Part shown: piece by piece, positions 45,337-56,756 of the stretch | How the letters are laid out: every line of letters starts with the position of its first letter | How positions within the stretch are numbered: the stretch's first letter is position 1 | Assembly: GCF_001942255.1 (NCBI RefSeq) | Contig: NZ_MKKC01000087.1 | Coordinates: forward strand, 62,001 to 126,000 | DNA length: 64,000 nt | From: Nocardiopsis sp. CNR-923 | Lineage (GTDB): Bacteria > Actinomycetota > Actinomycetes > Streptosporangiales > Streptosporangiaceae | Direction: 5' to 3' | Notes under the pieces: model-generated | Databases searched by the model: none | Told to the model about the DNA's origin: nothing | Seen by the model: only the letters and a program-made list of their open reading frames with translations | Program-made: the position numbers and the translations under genes

Positions 45337-46154
45337 TGGGACTTCCCCGGAACCGGGTTGGGCACTGCGCCGCCGTAGCGGCGGTCGCGGCCGGCGAACA
45401 TCTCGCAGGCGCGCCACAGGTCGCGGCGGTCGAAGTCGGGCCAGAGCGTGTCCAGAAAGACGAACTCGGCGTACGCGGACTGCCACAACAGGAAGTTGGA
45501 GGTCCGCTGCTCACCGGACGAGCGCACGAACAGGTCGACGTCGGGGACCTCCGGCGCGTACAGCTCCCGCGCGATGGCGTCCTCGCTGATCTTGTCCGGG
45601 GAGATCCGGCCGTCGGCCGCCTTGCGGGCGAGCGCGCGCGCGGCGTCGGTGATCTCGGCGCGGCCGCCGTAGTTCACACAGAACTGGAGGGTGAGCCGGG
45701 TGTTGTCCCGCGTCATCTCCTCAGCCTCCTGGAGTTCCTTGACGACGCTCTTCCACAGCCGCCCGGAACGCCCTGCCCACCTCACGCGGACGCCGCGGGC
45801 GTGCAGTTCGTCACGGCGGCGGCGGATGGTGTCGCGGCTGAAGCCCATCAGGAAGCGCACCTCGTCGGGCGAGCGCTTCCAGTTCTCCGTGGAGAACGCG
45901 TAGGCGGACAGGTGGGGGATGCCCAGCTCCAGAGCGCCCTCGATGACGTCGAACAGGGAGGACTCCCCCGCCTTGTGCCCCTCGGTCCGGGGCAGGCCGC
46001 GCTCCTTGGCCCAGCGCCCGTTGCCGTCCATGACCACGGCCACGTGCCGGGGCACCAGGTCCGCGGGCAACTCCGGCGGGCGCGCCCCGCTCGGGTGCGG
46101 GACGGGCTCGGTGTACTCCCGCCGGTTTCCGGTGTCGAAGCTGAACAGACTCAA
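45333..46154 (-). CDS. uppS: Undecaprenyl diphosphate synthase (cis-prenyltransferase)
   Basis: A 273-residue enzyme that elongates farnesyl diphosphate to the lipid carrier for wall synthesis. The catalytic Asp43 is in [15 protein letters not shown]; further motifs are [25 protein letters not shown], and [20 protein letters not shown] (fragments). The start is TTG overlapping the recO stop (TTGA), chosen because it gives the usual MSLFSFDTG beginning; no ATG fits. Coupled to recO and the SGNH gene. Confidence 0.9.
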   Translation of the reverse strand: MSLFSFDTGNRREYTEPVPHPSGARPPELPADLVPRHVAVVMDGNGRWAKERGLPRTEGHKAGESSLFDVIEGALELGIPHLSAYAFSTENWKRSPDEVRFLMGFSRDTIRRRRDELHARGVRVRWAGRSGRLWKSVVKELQEAEEMTRDNTRLTLQFCVNYGGRAEITDAARALARKAADGRISPDKISEDAIARELYAPEVPDVDLFVRSSGEQRTSNFLLWQSAYAEFVFLDTLWPDFDRRDLWRACEMFAGRDRRYGGAVPNPVPGKSQ

Positions 46155-46882
46155 GAACGCTCCACGTGCCGCAGTGATCGGATTCCGTTCTCCAGGTGCC
46201 ACTGCAGGTAGGCCGCGACCAACCCGCTGCACTCGGACCGATGCCCTCCCCCGCTGGCGTCCGCGCTGTCCCAGTCGCCCTCGATCAGTGCCGTCATCAG
46301 GCGCAGCGTCTCGGCGGACGGGTGCACGGCGCCGTGGGGACGGCACACCGAGCAGACCATACCTCCGGCGTGGACCGCGAACGCGCGGTGCTCCCCCCGA
46401 CTGCCGCAGCGGGCGCACTCACCCAGGGCCGGGGCGTACCCGGCCACGGCCAACGACCGGAGCAGGTAGGCGTCCAGGACCAACCGGGCGTCGTGCGATC
46501 CCTCGCCCAGGACGCGCAGGGCTCCGACGAGCAGGAGGAACTGGCGCAGGGCCGGGTCCTTCTCCACGGCGACGATCTTCTCGGCGGTCTCCAGCATCGC
46601 GGTGGCCGCGGTGTAGCGGGCGTAGTCGTGCACGACCGCCTCACCGTAGGAGCGCACGGTCTCGGCCTGGGTGATCACGTCCAGCGTGCGGCCCGTGTAG
46701 AGCTGCACGTCGACGTGGGTGCACGGTTCGAGCCGGGCGCCGAAACGCGACTTGGTGCGGCGCACCCCCTTGCCGACGGCGCGGACCAGACCGGTGCGCC
46801 GGGTCAGCAGGGTGACGATGCGGTCGGCCTCGCCCAGTTTCTGGTTGCGCAGGACGACACCCTCGTCGCGATAGAGACTCAC
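46151..46882 (-). CDS. recO: DNA repair protein RecO
   Basis: A 243-residue recombination mediator that helps load RecA. The N-terminal OB-fold begins [38 protein letters not shown] follows; the zinc finger is CARCG ... VCSVC. The GTG at 46882 is the natural start; a GGAGGG lies very close to it. The downstream uppS overlaps by four bases. Confidence 0.92.
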   Translation of the reverse strand: MSLYRDEGVVLRNQKLGEADRIVTLLTRRTGLVRAVGKGVRRTKSRFGARLEPCTHVDVQLYTGRTLDVITQAETVRSYGEAVVHDYARYTAATAMLETAEKIVAVEKDPALRQFLLLVGALRVLGEGSHDARLVLDAYLLRSLAVAGYAPALGECARCGSRGEHRAFAVHAGGMVCSVCRPHGAVHPSAETLRLMTALIEGDWDSADASGGGHRSECSGLVAAYLQWHLENGIRSLRHVERS

Positions 46883-47194
46883 CCCTCCATTGTCACGGAT
46901 CCGACCGTCACTCCGCACATCCGGCCGCGCTGGGAGGACCGCCATGACCAGCTTTATTATGATTTGGATTCCCTTTTTGAGACATTTGCTCTACTCTCAC
47001 GCGCTAAGTGCTCCGCGCCGGGCTCCCCACGCCCGAGAGCGGCGCCCGGTGTCCAGACGAAGGACCGGGCCGCCCCGAGACGCGGAGCCACCCGGCCGCA
47101 CACACGCACAGGAGCGGCCGAGGGGATCCCCCGGTGACCGTCCCGACGTGACGTGGTCACCCCCCATCCGCACCCGCACGGAAGGTACAGCGAC
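46883..47194. other. Divergent promoter region
   Basis: 312 bases between recO and the CAP gene. An AT-rich island at about 46943-47005 (TTTATTATGATTTGGATTCC near its start) probably holds promoters for both genes. No gene seen. Confidence 0.45.
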
Positions 47195-48031
47195 ATGGCA
47201 CGAGGCCGCCGAGGCAAACGTAGGGCGAACGCTCACGAAGGGAGCTCGGGGCGCGGCGGGCGACGCCGCCCGTTGCCGCTGGTGGCGGGTCTGGCTGCAA
47301 TCCCCGTCGGCCTGACCCTCGCCGGAACCCTGCTGGTCACCGACCTGGGCGACCAGATCAACCCGCTGAGCTCGACCAGCGACGCCTCCACCGCCGGCCA
47401 GATCGGCGACGCCGTGGCCGACGACTCCGCGGTTCCCTCCACCGTGGCCGACGACGACTTCTTCGAGACCCCGAGAAGGGGGTCGGGGGAGGAGGGGCGG
47501 GCCGGCTCCGACGAGCCCGCGACCGCGCGCGCCACGGCCTCCGACGCCCGCGCCGAGGACACCGAGGCGGACGGCCGCGGGTCCGGGGGCGGATCGGGCG
47601 GTTCCGGTGGCGGAAGCGGTGGCGGAAGCGGCGGTGGGAGCGGCTCCCCGGACACCCCGGTGGGCGGCCCCAAGGTCGACCAGGTCGTGCAGTTGGTCAA
47701 CGCCGAGCGGGCCGAGGCCGGATGCGGCTCCCTGCGCGTCGACGACCGGCTGACGGCAGCCGCCCAGGACCACAGCGAGGACATGGACGCCCGCGACTAC
47801 ATGTCGCACGACAGCCCCGAGGGCGATGGGCCGGGCGACCGGGCCTCGCGCCACGGGTACGACTCGGTGGGCGCGGAGAACGTCGCCAAGGGCCAGACCA
47901 GCGCCGAGCAGGTGATGAACGCCTGGATGAACAGCCCGGGGCACCGCGCCAACATCCTCAACTGCGACCTCGTCGCCATCGGAGTCGGCGAGTCGGGCAA
48001 CGCCTGGACCCAGGTCTTCGGCTTCGTGTAG
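47195..48031 (+). CDS. Membrane-anchored CAP/SCP domain protein
   Basis: A 278-residue protein. A basic N-terminus and one helix (LPLVAGLAAIPVGLTLAGTLL) anchor it, then an acidic linker, then a glycine-serine repeat (GSGGGSGG..., about 130-155). The C-terminal CAP domain is QVVQLVNAERAEAGC, AAQDHSEDMDARDYMSHDS, AENVAKG and MNSPGHRANILNCDLVAIGVG (fragments). GGAAGG stands upstream of the ATG. CAP domains are secreted and bind lipids or wall components; the precise role is unknown. Confidence 0.87.
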   Translation: MARGRRGKRRANAHEGSSGRGGRRRPLPLVAGLAAIPVGLTLAGTLLVTDLGDQINPLSSTSDASTAGQIGDAVADDSAVPSTVADDDFFETPRRGSGEEGRAGSDEPATARATASDARAEDTEADGRGSGGGSGGSGGGSGGGSGGGSGSPDTPVGGPKVDQVVQLVNAERAEAGCGSLRVDDRLTAAAQDHSEDMDARDYMSHDSPEGDGPGDRASRHGYDSVGAENVAKGQTSAEQVMNAWMNSPGHRANILNCDLVAIGVGESGNAWTQVFGFV

Positions 48032-48042
48032 CCGCGTCCGCG

Positions 48043-48080
48043 GCGAACGGGACACGCCCCTGGGGGTGCGTCCCGTTCGC
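48043..48080. terminator. Terminator between CAP gene and leuA
   Basis: GCGAACGGGAC and GTCCCGTTCGC form the outer stem of a longer imperfect hairpin (48043-48080), shared by two convergent genes. Confidence 0.75.
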
Positions 48081-48097
48081 GTGCGCGCGGCGGCGGG

Positions 48098-49831
<1,734 letters not shown>

Positions 49832-49860
49832 TCAGTGGCCGACCATGGCAAGCCGAAGTC

Positions 49861-49930
49861 CCGCGGCGAGGGAGCCGACCGTCTAACGACCCCCGCCGCG
49901 GCCGCTAAGGAGAAGCAGCTCGCGCAGCAT
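49861..49930 (-). promoter_or_regulatory. Leucine-rich leader peptide and attenuator of leuA
   Basis: Minus-strand frame 49930-49883 reads MLRELLLLSGRGGGR-stop: five leucines in the first eight residues. Downstream, CCGCGGCG (plus positions 49894-49901) can pair with CGCCGCGG (49861-49868). This is a classical ribosome-mediated attenuator layout, 85 bases before leuA. The leader ATG has no obvious RBS and may be leaderless or nearly so. Confidence 0.75.
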
Positions 49931-50143
49931 AGTGACCGACACGCTAGCAGAGTGCTCCGGAATTCTGGTACTCGACGTCCACATTCTGGGACACGATGCG
50001 CGTGACCTGCTTCTCCTCCGACAGGGAAACGGTGGCACCGCGTGAGAAGGGCGGCGTCGCGGCCGTAACCGTTCACTACGACCGCGACGCCTGTCGATTT
50101 GTTCCCCTGGGGCGTCCCCGAGGGAAGCCGATCCCCTGACCGG

Positions 50144-51858
50144 CTACGCCCCGGGGAGAGGCTCGAACTCCTTGACCGCGTCGATGGCGGGGCCGTGCGG
50201 CGTGTTGGCCTCGCGCTCGATCATGATCTCGACCAGAACCGGACGCGAGGTGGCCTTGGCCTCCTTGCGCGCCCATTCCAGGGCGTCCCGGATCTCGTTC
50301 GGGTCGGCGACCCGGCGGCCGGAGCAGCCGTAGGCCTCCATGATCTTGACGTTGTCGGTGCCGAACTCGTCGTAGTGGATGTCGACCTGGTAGTTCATCT
50401 CGTACGGGAGCGAGGCCTGGCGGATGAGGCCCAGGTACTCGTTGTTGATCATGATGATCACGTAGGGGACGTCGTACTGCGCGGCGACGGCCAGCTCCTC
50501 CACCATGTACTGGAAGCCGTAGTCGCCGACGATGCCGACGACCTCGGCGTCCGGCTCGGTGTTCTTGAGCGCCTTCTTGACGCCGATGGCGGCCGGGATC
50601 TCCCAGCCCAGCGGGCCCGCCTGACCGCAGATCTGGTAGTGGCGCGGCTTGTAGGCCTTCTGGTGCTGGCCGCCCCAGATCTGGTAGAGGCCGATCGCGG
50701 TGACGAAGTAGGTGTCGGCGTCGAAGACCTCGTTGATCTCCTTGTAGACGCGCGGCGCCTTGATCGGCACGGTGTCGAAGTCCTCGCGGCGGGTCAACGT
50801 CCGCCTGAGTTCGTTCACGCGGTCCACCCACGGCTGGACCTCGGCCTTCCTGCCCCGAGCTTGGCGGTCTCCAGGAGCGCGGACAGGAACAGCCTGGCGT
50901 CGGAGACCACACCCAGGTCCGGCTCGAAGACCCTGCCGATCTGGGTGGGCTCGATGTCGACGTGGATGAACGCGCGGTCACCCCGGTAGACGTCGATCTG
51001 TCCGGTGTGGCGGTCGCCGAAACGCGCGCCGACCGCCAGGACCAGGTCCGACTCCAGGAAGGAGGCGTTGCCGTAGCGCTGGGAGGTCTGGACACCGGTC
51101 ATACCGGAGTACAGCGGGCTGTCCTCGTCGAAGGAGCCCTTGCCCATGAGTGTGACCTGGACGGGGACGTTGAGGTACTCGGCGAGTTCCCTGAGCTCCT
51201 CGGAGGCCTCGGACAGGATCACACCGCCGCCGGCGAGCAGCAGCGGGCGCTCGGCGGCCAACAGCATGTCCAGGGCGCGCTCGACGCGCGGCTGGTGCGG
51301 CTCGACGACGTTGATCCTCAGCGGGGCGTCGATGGACGGGTCGTACTCGATGACCTGCTTGGCGACGTCCAGCGGGATGTCGATCAGGACGGGGCCGGGA
51401 CGACCCTCCTGGGCGACGCGGAAGGCCTCGCGGAAGATCCAGGGGGCGGTGGCCGCCTCCCTGATCTGCACGGCCCACTTGGTGACGGGCTTGGCTATCT
51501 CGACGATGTCGACCGCCTGGAAGCCCTCCTTGTCCAGCAGGGACGTCATGGCCTGACCGGTGATGCAGACGATCGGAACGGAGTCCGCCATCGCCGTGTA
51601 CAGACCGGTGATCATGTTGGTGCCGGCGGGACCGGAGGTGCCGATGGCGACACCCACTCTGCCGGTGGTGCGCGACCACCCGTCCGCCATGTGGGTGGCG
51701 CCCTCCTCGTGGCGGACGGTCAGGTGCTCGATACCGCCCACCTCCTCCATCGCCTTGTAGAGCGGCAGGATGGCGGCGCCGGGGCAGCCGAAGGCGGTGT
51801 CCACGCCTTCGTCCTTGAGGACCTCGACGACGGCGTTCATCGCGGGCATCTGTACCAT
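50144..51858 (-). CDS. gcl: Glyoxylate carboligase (one base missing near 50861)
   Basis: A thiamine-diphosphate enzyme of about 571 residues that joins two glyoxylates to tartronate semialdehyde with CO2 release. Motifs are FGCPGAAILPLYKAM, HEEGATHMADGWSR with GTSGPAGTNMITGLY (the family has Val where other TPP enzymes have catalytic Glu; not resolved by me), and the TPP site GDYGFQYMVEELAVAAQ ... NNEYLGLIR. GCCAAGCTCGGG should be GCCAAGGCTCGGG. Downstream of garR and hyi, same strand. Confidence 0.92.
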
Positions 51859-52018
51859 GTGGAGCGAACCCTTCAGTGCTAGGGGGGTTGACGGATTCCG
51901 CCGGCGGGACCCAGGGTGCGGCCAACACCCGAGGCCGCCGTCAGCCACGCGGATCACACGTAAGACGTGGGTACGGCAGGCCGGTACCGCCGGCGGAAGG
52001 CCACTGCCAGGTGGCCGA

Positions 52019-52908
52019 TTACTCGGTGCGGCCGGAGAGCTGCTCGACGATCTTCAGCAGCGCGGAGTGGTCGAGCCCGCCGTGGCCCTGGTGCTTGAGG
52101 GCGCCGACGAACTGGGCCACCTGGGCTCCCAGCGGAATCGCCACGCCGGCCTCACGGGCGGCGGTGGTCACGATCTTCATGTCCTTGTCGTGCAGCGCGA
52201 TCCGGAAGCCCGGCTGGAACTCGCGCTTGCGCATGGCCTCTCCCTTGCGCGCCATCACGGTGCTGCCCGCGAGTCCGCCGCCGAGGACCTCCAGGCCCGC
52301 CTCGGTGTCGACGCCGTGCGCCTCCAGGAAGACGAGGGCCTCGGCCACGAGCTGGATGTTGCCCGCGACGATGAGCTGGTTGGCGGCCTTGACGGTCTGA
52401 CCGGCGCCGTTGGGGCCGACCAGGACCGGGGTGGTGCCGAGGACGTCGAAGATCGGCTTGGCCGTGTCGAAGTCCTCCTGCTGACCGCCGACCATGATGG
52501 ACAGCTTGGCCTCCACGCGCCCGCCTCACCGCCGGAGACCGGGGCGTCCAGGACGCGGAAGCCGCGCTCGGCGCCGGTCTCGGCGAGGGCCCGGGTGACG
52601 TCCGGGCGGATGCTGCTCATGTCGATGACCAGGGCGCCGGCCTTGGCGTTGTCGTAGACGCCGCCCTCGCCGGTGAGGACCTCCTCCACGTGCGGGGAGT
52701 CCGGGACCATCGTGATGACGACGTCGGCGTCGGCCACGGCCTCGGCGATGCTGCCCGCGCCCCTGCCGCCGGCCGCGACGAGCTTGTCGATCGCGGCCTG
52801 GTCCAGGTTGTAGCCGGTGACGCCGTACCCGGCCCTGACCAGGTTGGTGGCCATGGGCAGGCCCATGATCCCGAGTCCGATGAAGGCGATGTCGCTGTTG
52901 GCGGGCAT
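52019..52908 (-). CDS. garR: Tartronate semialdehyde reductase (one base missing near 52516)
   Basis: A beta-hydroxyacid dehydrogenase of about 296 residues that reduces tartronate semialdehyde to glycerate. N-terminal Rossmann motif FIGLGIMGLPMATNLVRAG, substrate loop DAPVSGGEAGA, catalytic-lysine segment GQTVKAANQLIV, and C-terminal KDMKIVTTAAREAGV. GGGCGCGTGGAG should be GGGCGCCGTGGAG. AAAGGGG precedes the ATG. Confidence 0.92.
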
Positions 52909-53047
52909 GTCCGCCCCTTTCGTGGTCTGTCGTCTGCGGGTGTGTCGATCGCGTCCGGGTGGTGCGGCCGCCCGCCCCGAGGGCGTGCGGGGCGGACGGC
53001 CGGCGGCGGTCACCGCGTGCGGCGGCCGCCCGTCCGGGGCGCGGTGG

Positions 53048-53848
53048 TCAGCGGTTCAGCCAGCCGAAGCTCTCGGCGGAGGGCACGGTCGGCTTGTACT
53101 CCAGACCGACCAGGCCGCGGTAGCCGCGGGTCTCGGCCTCGGTGAGGAGTTCGTCGAGGGGCAGCGACCCGGTTCCGGGCTCGCCCCGGCCGGGGGCGTC
53201 GGCGATCTGGATGTGGCCGAAGTCGGCCGCGTGGTCCCGCACGACCGCGGCCACGTCGTCGCCGTTGACCGCCAGGTGGAAGAAGTCGGCGAGGAGCGCC
53301 ACGTTGGCGGCCCCGGCCTGCCTGGCCTCGGCCACGAACGCGAGGGCGTCGGCGGCGGTCTTGAGCGGGTAGTCCTCGGAGCCGCTGATCGGCTCGACGA
53401 GCACGGTTCCGCCGACCTTGGCCACCGCGTTCGCGGCGGCGACCGTGTTCTCCAGGGCGATACGGTCCTGCTCGGCCGGGTCGACGCCCTGCTGGCGCAG
53501 GCCGTAGAGGGCGTTGAAGCCGGTGGTGCCGGTGCGTTCGGCGATGCGCGCGACGACCTCGATGTTGGCTTGGAACTCGCCGCTGCGGGAGGGCTGGGAC
53601 AGGACGCCGCGGTCGGGGCCGGGAAGGGCCCCGGCGAAGAAGTTGAGGCCGCTCAGCCGGACACCGGCGTCGTCGATCGCGCGGACGAAGGCGTCGATCT
53701 CGTCCTGCACGGGCGTCGCGCTCTCGAACGGCCACCAGAACTCCACCGCATGGAAGCCCGCGTCACGGGCGGCCCTGGGACGTTCGTTGATGGGGAGCTC
53801 GGTGAACAGCAGCGAGCAGTTCACCGTGTAGCCCAGCGCGTGGCTCAT
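53048..53848 (-). CDS. hyi: Hydroxypyruvate isomerase
   Basis: A 266-residue TIM-barrel enzyme (AP endonuclease-2-like fold) that interconverts hydroxypyruvate and tartronate semialdehyde. Characteristic stretches are YTVNCSLLFTELP, FHAVEFWWPFES, LVEPISGSEDYPL (metal Glu), LLADFFHLAVNGDDV and GLVGLEYKPT. GGAGGT lies five bases before the ATG. It is the first gene of a hyi-garR-gcl set. Confidence 0.92.
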   Translation of the reverse strand: MSHALGYTVNCSLLFTELPINERPRAARDAGFHAVEFWWPFESATPVQDEIDAFVRAIDDAGVRLSGLNFFAGALPGPDRGVLSQPSRSGEFQANIEVVARIAERTGTTGFNALYGLRQQGVDPAEQDRIALENTVAAANAVAKVGGTVLVEPISGSEDYPLKTAADALAFVAEARQAGAANVALLADFFHLAVNGDDVAAVVRDHAADFGHIQIADAPGRGEPGTGSLPLDELLTEAETRGYRGLVGLEYKPTVPSAESFGWLNR

Positions 53849-53870
53849 GCCTGACCTCCGTCACCCTGTA

Positions 53871-53885
53871 TTCCGCGATGCGGAA
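53871..53885. promoter_or_regulatory. Purine-catabolism operator TTCCGCGATGCGGAA (hyi)
   Basis: A perfect palindrome 22 bases upstream of the hyi start, overlapping the likely promoter. It matches TTCYGCGATRCGRAA, the motif at the other purine-catabolism promoters in this window. A degenerate second site (53892-53906) is 21 bp away. Confidence 0.75.
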
Positions 53886-54097
53886 AGTAGTTTTCACTTG
53901 AAGGAATAATCAGAGTGTGCGCTCCCAGCGTGACCTTGTCAACCACCCGAGCCACTCCAGACCGCCGACGCCCGCCGCGAACCCGCCCACGGGCCCCGCC
54001 CACCCCATCCGACCCGCGCCTTCCGCCGGGAAGATCGCCAGATCTTCGTGCGGGAGTACGAAACCCGGACTTTTTCCACAATCCCCCCTTGCCAGTG

Positions 54098-54128
54098 TTG
54101 ACAAGATCACACGGTCTGGAGTTAGAGT
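54098..54128 (+). promoter_or_regulatory. uraD promoter TTGACA-N18/19-TAGAGT
   Basis: TTGACA at 54098-54103 and TTAGAG/TAGAGT at about 54122-54128. Two operator sites lie directly downstream of the expected start point, a repressor-roadblock layout. Confidence 0.6.
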
Positions 54129-54134
54129 CCCTCC

Positions 54135-54170
54135 ATCCGTCATACGGAAACAACCCTCTGCACTACGAAA
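54135..54170. promoter_or_regulatory. Two operators before uraD
   Basis: ATCCGTCATACGGAA (54135-54149) and CTCTGCACTACGAAA (54156-54170) are variants of TTCYGCGATRCGRAA, spaced 21 bp start to start, the same spacing as at the DUF6986 promoter. Confidence 0.65.
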
Positions 54171-54264
54171 AATGCCCGGTGACTCTGTGGGAACATCCGA
54201 GTGTCGTGAGCGGGGTAGGGCCCCTCACGGGACTGACCGCACACCGGACACGGGGAGAGAACAC

Positions 54265-54819
54265 ATGCCCGAGACCAACGCGCGAGAGCCGGACGGGGTC
54301 GCCGACCCGGGTCTGGCGCGCCTGAACGCCCTGTCACGGGAGGACCTGCGCACCGAACTCGCCCAGGTCCTCGACATCGACCGCTGGGTCGAGGCCGTGG
54401 CCGGGCAGGCGCCCTACGCCGACCGGGACGCCCTCACCGAACTCGCCGACGAACACGCCCGCGGGATCACCGGGGACGAGGTCGCCTCCGCGCTGGCCCG
54501 CCACCCCCGCATCGGGGAGAAGGCCGAGGGGAAGGGGACCGAGGCGCGGTGGTCGCGCGGCGAGCAGTCCGCGTTCGCCGCCGACACCGACGACGCGTCG
54601 CTGCGCGTGCAGCGGATCTTCGAGTTCGCCCAGGGTGAGTATGAGGAGCGGTTCGGGCAGATCTACCTGGTCTGCGCCAGCGGCCGGTCCAGCCGCGCAC
54701 TGCTGGCCGACCTCGTCGCACGGCTCGACAACGACCTCTCCGGTGAACTGCGGGTGGTCGCCGAGGAACTGCGCAAGATCGCCGGACTCCGACTCGACAA
54801 ACTCCTGGACGCCGCATGA
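54265..54819 (+). CDS. uraD: OHCU decarboxylase
   Basis: A 184-residue enzyme that converts 2-oxo-4-hydroxy-4-carboxy-5-ureidoimidazoline to S-allantoin. The catalytic His80 is in ARHPRIGEK; FEFAQGEYEERFGQIYLVCASGRSS and RLDNDLSGELRVVAEEL (fragments) mark the family. GGGGAGAG precedes the ATG. It overlaps uraH by four bases (ATGA). Confidence 0.94.
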   Translation: MPETNAREPDGVADPGLARLNALSREDLRTELAQVLDIDRWVEAVAGQAPYADRDALTELADEHARGITGDEVASALARHPRIGEKAEGKGTEARWSRGEQSAFAADTDDASLRVQRIFEFAQGEYEERFGQIYLVCASGRSSRALLADLVARLDNDLSGELRVVAEELRKIAGLRLDKLLDAA

Positions 54820-55160
54820 GCCACGTGACCACGCACATCCTCGACGCGTCGCTGGGCCGCCCCGCCCGCGACGTCCCGGTCCGCCTGGAGGCCGCCGCCG
54901 ACGCGGAGCGCACCTCGTGGAAGACCGTCGCCGAGGGCCGCACCAACGACGACGGGCGCGTCCCCGACCTGGGGCCCGACCAACTCGCCGCCGGCTACTA
55001 CCGGGTCGTCTTCGACACGGCGGCCTACTTCGCCGCCACCGACCAGACGGGGTTCTACCCTGAGGTCGCCATCGTCTTCCACCTCGCGGACGAGGACGCG
55101 CACTACCACGTGCCGCTCCTGCTGAGCCCGTTCGCCTACTCGACCTACCGGGGTTCCTAG
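54816..55160 (+). CDS. uraH: 5-hydroxyisourate hydrolase (transthyretin-like)
   Basis: A 114-residue enzyme hydrolysing 5-hydroxyisourate to OHCU. HILDASLGRPARDVPVRLE opens the fold, and the family's C-terminal signature YSTYRGS is intact. Between uraD and uricase in one operon. Confidence 0.95.
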   Translation: MSHVTTHILDASLGRPARDVPVRLEAAADAERTSWKTVAEGRTNDDGRVPDLGPDQLAAGYYRVVFDTAAYFAATDQTGFYPEVAIVFHLADEDAHYHVPLLLSPFAYSTYRGS

Positions 55161-55355
55161 ACCGGCCCCGGCCGGGCCCGCCAAGGAAGGAGCACGACAC
55201 GACCCGAATCCCCCAGCGCAGACCACGAACCTCTTCGAGTGCGTGACAGGTCCTTCCGCATGTCCACAGCGGTCCTCCCTCGTGCGCACCGCACGGGCGC
55301 GCGACGCCCGGCGCGAAACGACGTCATGTACACACATGGGATGGAGTACGCCCTG

Positions 55356-56252
55356 ATGGGTATCCGACTCGGAGACAACCAGTACGGCAAGGCCGAGGTG
55401 CGCCTCGTCCACGTCAACCGCGACAGCGCGGTCCACCGGATCAAGGACGTCAACGTCACCTCGCAGCTGCGCGGCGACCTGGAGACCGTCCACACCGTCG
55501 GCGACAACAGCACGTGCCTGCCGACCGACACCCAGAAGAACACCGTCTACGCCAAGGCCAAGGAGTGGGGCGGCGTCGGCGCCATCGAGGACTTCGCGCT
55601 CGGGCTCGCGCGTCACTTCGTCGACGAGCACGAGTACGTGCACGGCGCGCGTCAGGAGATCCAGGAGTACTCCTGGGAGCGCATCGCCACCTCGCACGGC
55701 CCGCACGACCACGCCTTCTCCCGCAGCGGTGCGGAGACCCGCACCACCGTGGTCAACAAGGACGGCGACAGGGAGTGGGTGGTATCCGGCTTCGAGGGCC
55801 TGACCGTCCTCAAGTCCACCGGGTCCGAGTTCCACGGCTACCCGAGGACGAAGTACACCACCCTCCAGGAGACGGACGACCGGATCCTCGCCACGGACGT
55901 CACCGCCCGCTGGCGCTACGTTGGCACGGACCTGGAGTTCGACAAGCTCTACTCCTCGATCCGCGCCGCCTGCCTTGAGGCGTTCGCCGAGACGCACAGC
56001 CTCGCCCTCCAGCAGACGCTGTACGAGATGGGCAAGGCCGTCCTGGAGACGCACCCCGAGGTCGCCGAGATCAGGTTCTCCATGCCGAACAACCACCACT
56101 TCCTGGTGGACCTGTCGCCGTTCGGCCTGGACAACCCGAACGAGGTCTTCTTCGCCGCCGACCGCCCCTACGGCAAGATCGAGGCCGCGGTCGAGCGAGA
56201 CGACGCTCCCGACGCCGGTGACGCCTGGAAGGCCGTCCCCGGCTTCGTGTAG
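55356..56252 (+). CDS. Urate oxidase (uricase)
   Basis: A 298-residue cofactor-free oxidase converting urate to 5-hydroxyisourate and H2O2. GDNQYGKAEVRLVHV carries the catalytic Lys; LPTDTQKNTVYAKAKE has the catalytic Thr; FHGYPRTKYTTLQETDDRILATDV and NNHHFLVDLSPFGLDN (fragments) are typical. The ATG at 55356 has GGAG at eight bases; earlier in-frame ATGs exist (55326, 55341). Ends with GFV, not the peroxisomal SKL of eukaryotes. Confidence 0.94.
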   Translation: MGIRLGDNQYGKAEVRLVHVNRDSAVHRIKDVNVTSQLRGDLETVHTVGDNSTCLPTDTQKNTVYAKAKEWGGVGAIEDFALGLARHFVDEHEYVHGARQEIQEYSWERIATSHGPHDHAFSRSGAETRTTVVNKDGDREWVVSGFEGLTVLKSTGSEFHGYPRTKYTTLQETDDRILATDVTARWRYVGTDLEFDKLYSSIRAACLEAFAETHSLALQQTLYEMGKAVLETHPEVAEIRFSMPNNHHFLVDLSPFGLDNPNEVFFAADRPYGKIEAAVERDDAPDAGDAWKAVPGFV

Positions 56253-56265
56253 GAATCCCACGATT

Positions 56266-56301
56266 CCCGGGGCCCGTTCACCGGTCCGGCCGGGCCCCGG
56301 G
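56266..56301 (+). terminator. Terminator of the uricase operon
   Basis: Perfect 11-bp stem CCCGGGGCCCG (56266-56276) / CGGGCCCCGGG (56291-56301), 14 bases past the uricase stop. Confidence 0.8.
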
Positions 56302-56339
56302 TCCCGGGTCCCCGCCCCACGCCGCGCCACACCGCGCCG

Positions 56340-56500
56340 ACCAGTTCCTTCGCCCAGAACATCGGGTTGCTGGCGCTCACCGGAATCCGCAGCCGGTTCG
56401 TCGTCGCGACGGGCGGTGTCATCCTGCTGGCGCTCGGCCTGTTCCCGATCCTGAACGGGGTGATGGCCGCCCTGCCCGCCCCCGTGCTGGGCGGCGCGGG
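56340..56500 (+). pseudogene. Remnant of a xanthine/uracil permease
   Basis: A 54-residue fragment of an NCS2-type nucleobase permease: [20 protein letters not shown] and [19 protein letters not shown] (fragments). The rest of the ~450-residue protein is gone and there is no start or proper end. It lies after the uricase terminator, where purine clusters often carry such a permease. Confidence 0.7.
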
Positions 56501-56558
56501 CTCGGGCGGCCCCCGCGTGCGCGCCGTGTGCGGTCAGGTACGTTGTGTGCGCACCGTG

Positions 56559-56588
56559 CACGCCGTGGCCACATCCGGCCACGGCGTG
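56559..56588. terminator. Stem-loop after permease remnant
   Basis: Perfect 12-bp stem CACGCCGTGGCC / GGCCACGGCGTG with a 6-base loop, between the remnant and the carboxypeptidase gene. Confidence 0.6.
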
Positions 56589-56756
56589 TGCGCGTCCGCG
56601 GCACGGGGAAGCGGGCCCCACCTGCCCAAGGGGCCAAACCAGGCATTTCGTCGCGACCGACACGCTGCGTTAGACGGATTGACAGGCTTTGCGGCATTCC
56701 TTAGCAATGACGCCAAAAGTCAGACGCCTCACCCCCCGCTCCCCGGAGGCCGTGTC

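Larger units (their letters stand above)
53849..54264. other. Divergent control region of hyi and uraD
   Basis: 416 bases with the hyi operator at its left end and the uraD promoter and operators at 54098-54170. Between 53910 and 54090 I see nothing nameable. A minus-strand frame here (RDSNSRPCDL) is a common artefact and not a gene. Confidence 0.6.

Noticed and set aside
46943-47005. AT-rich stretch before the CAP gene as a Zur box
   Set aside because: TTTATTATGATTTGG lacks the TGA-N-AAT...ATT-N-TCA symmetry seen at 42124.
51896-51910. TTCCGCCGGCGGGAC upstream of gcl as a seventh operator
   Set aside because: It shares only part of the consensus and lacks the central GAT and final GAA, so it was left out of the motif set.
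53845-54153. Minus-strand frame containing RDSNSRPCDLVNTGK
   Set aside because: This phrase is a frequent mis-annotation from non-coding DNA; the segment is the promoter and operator of uraD.
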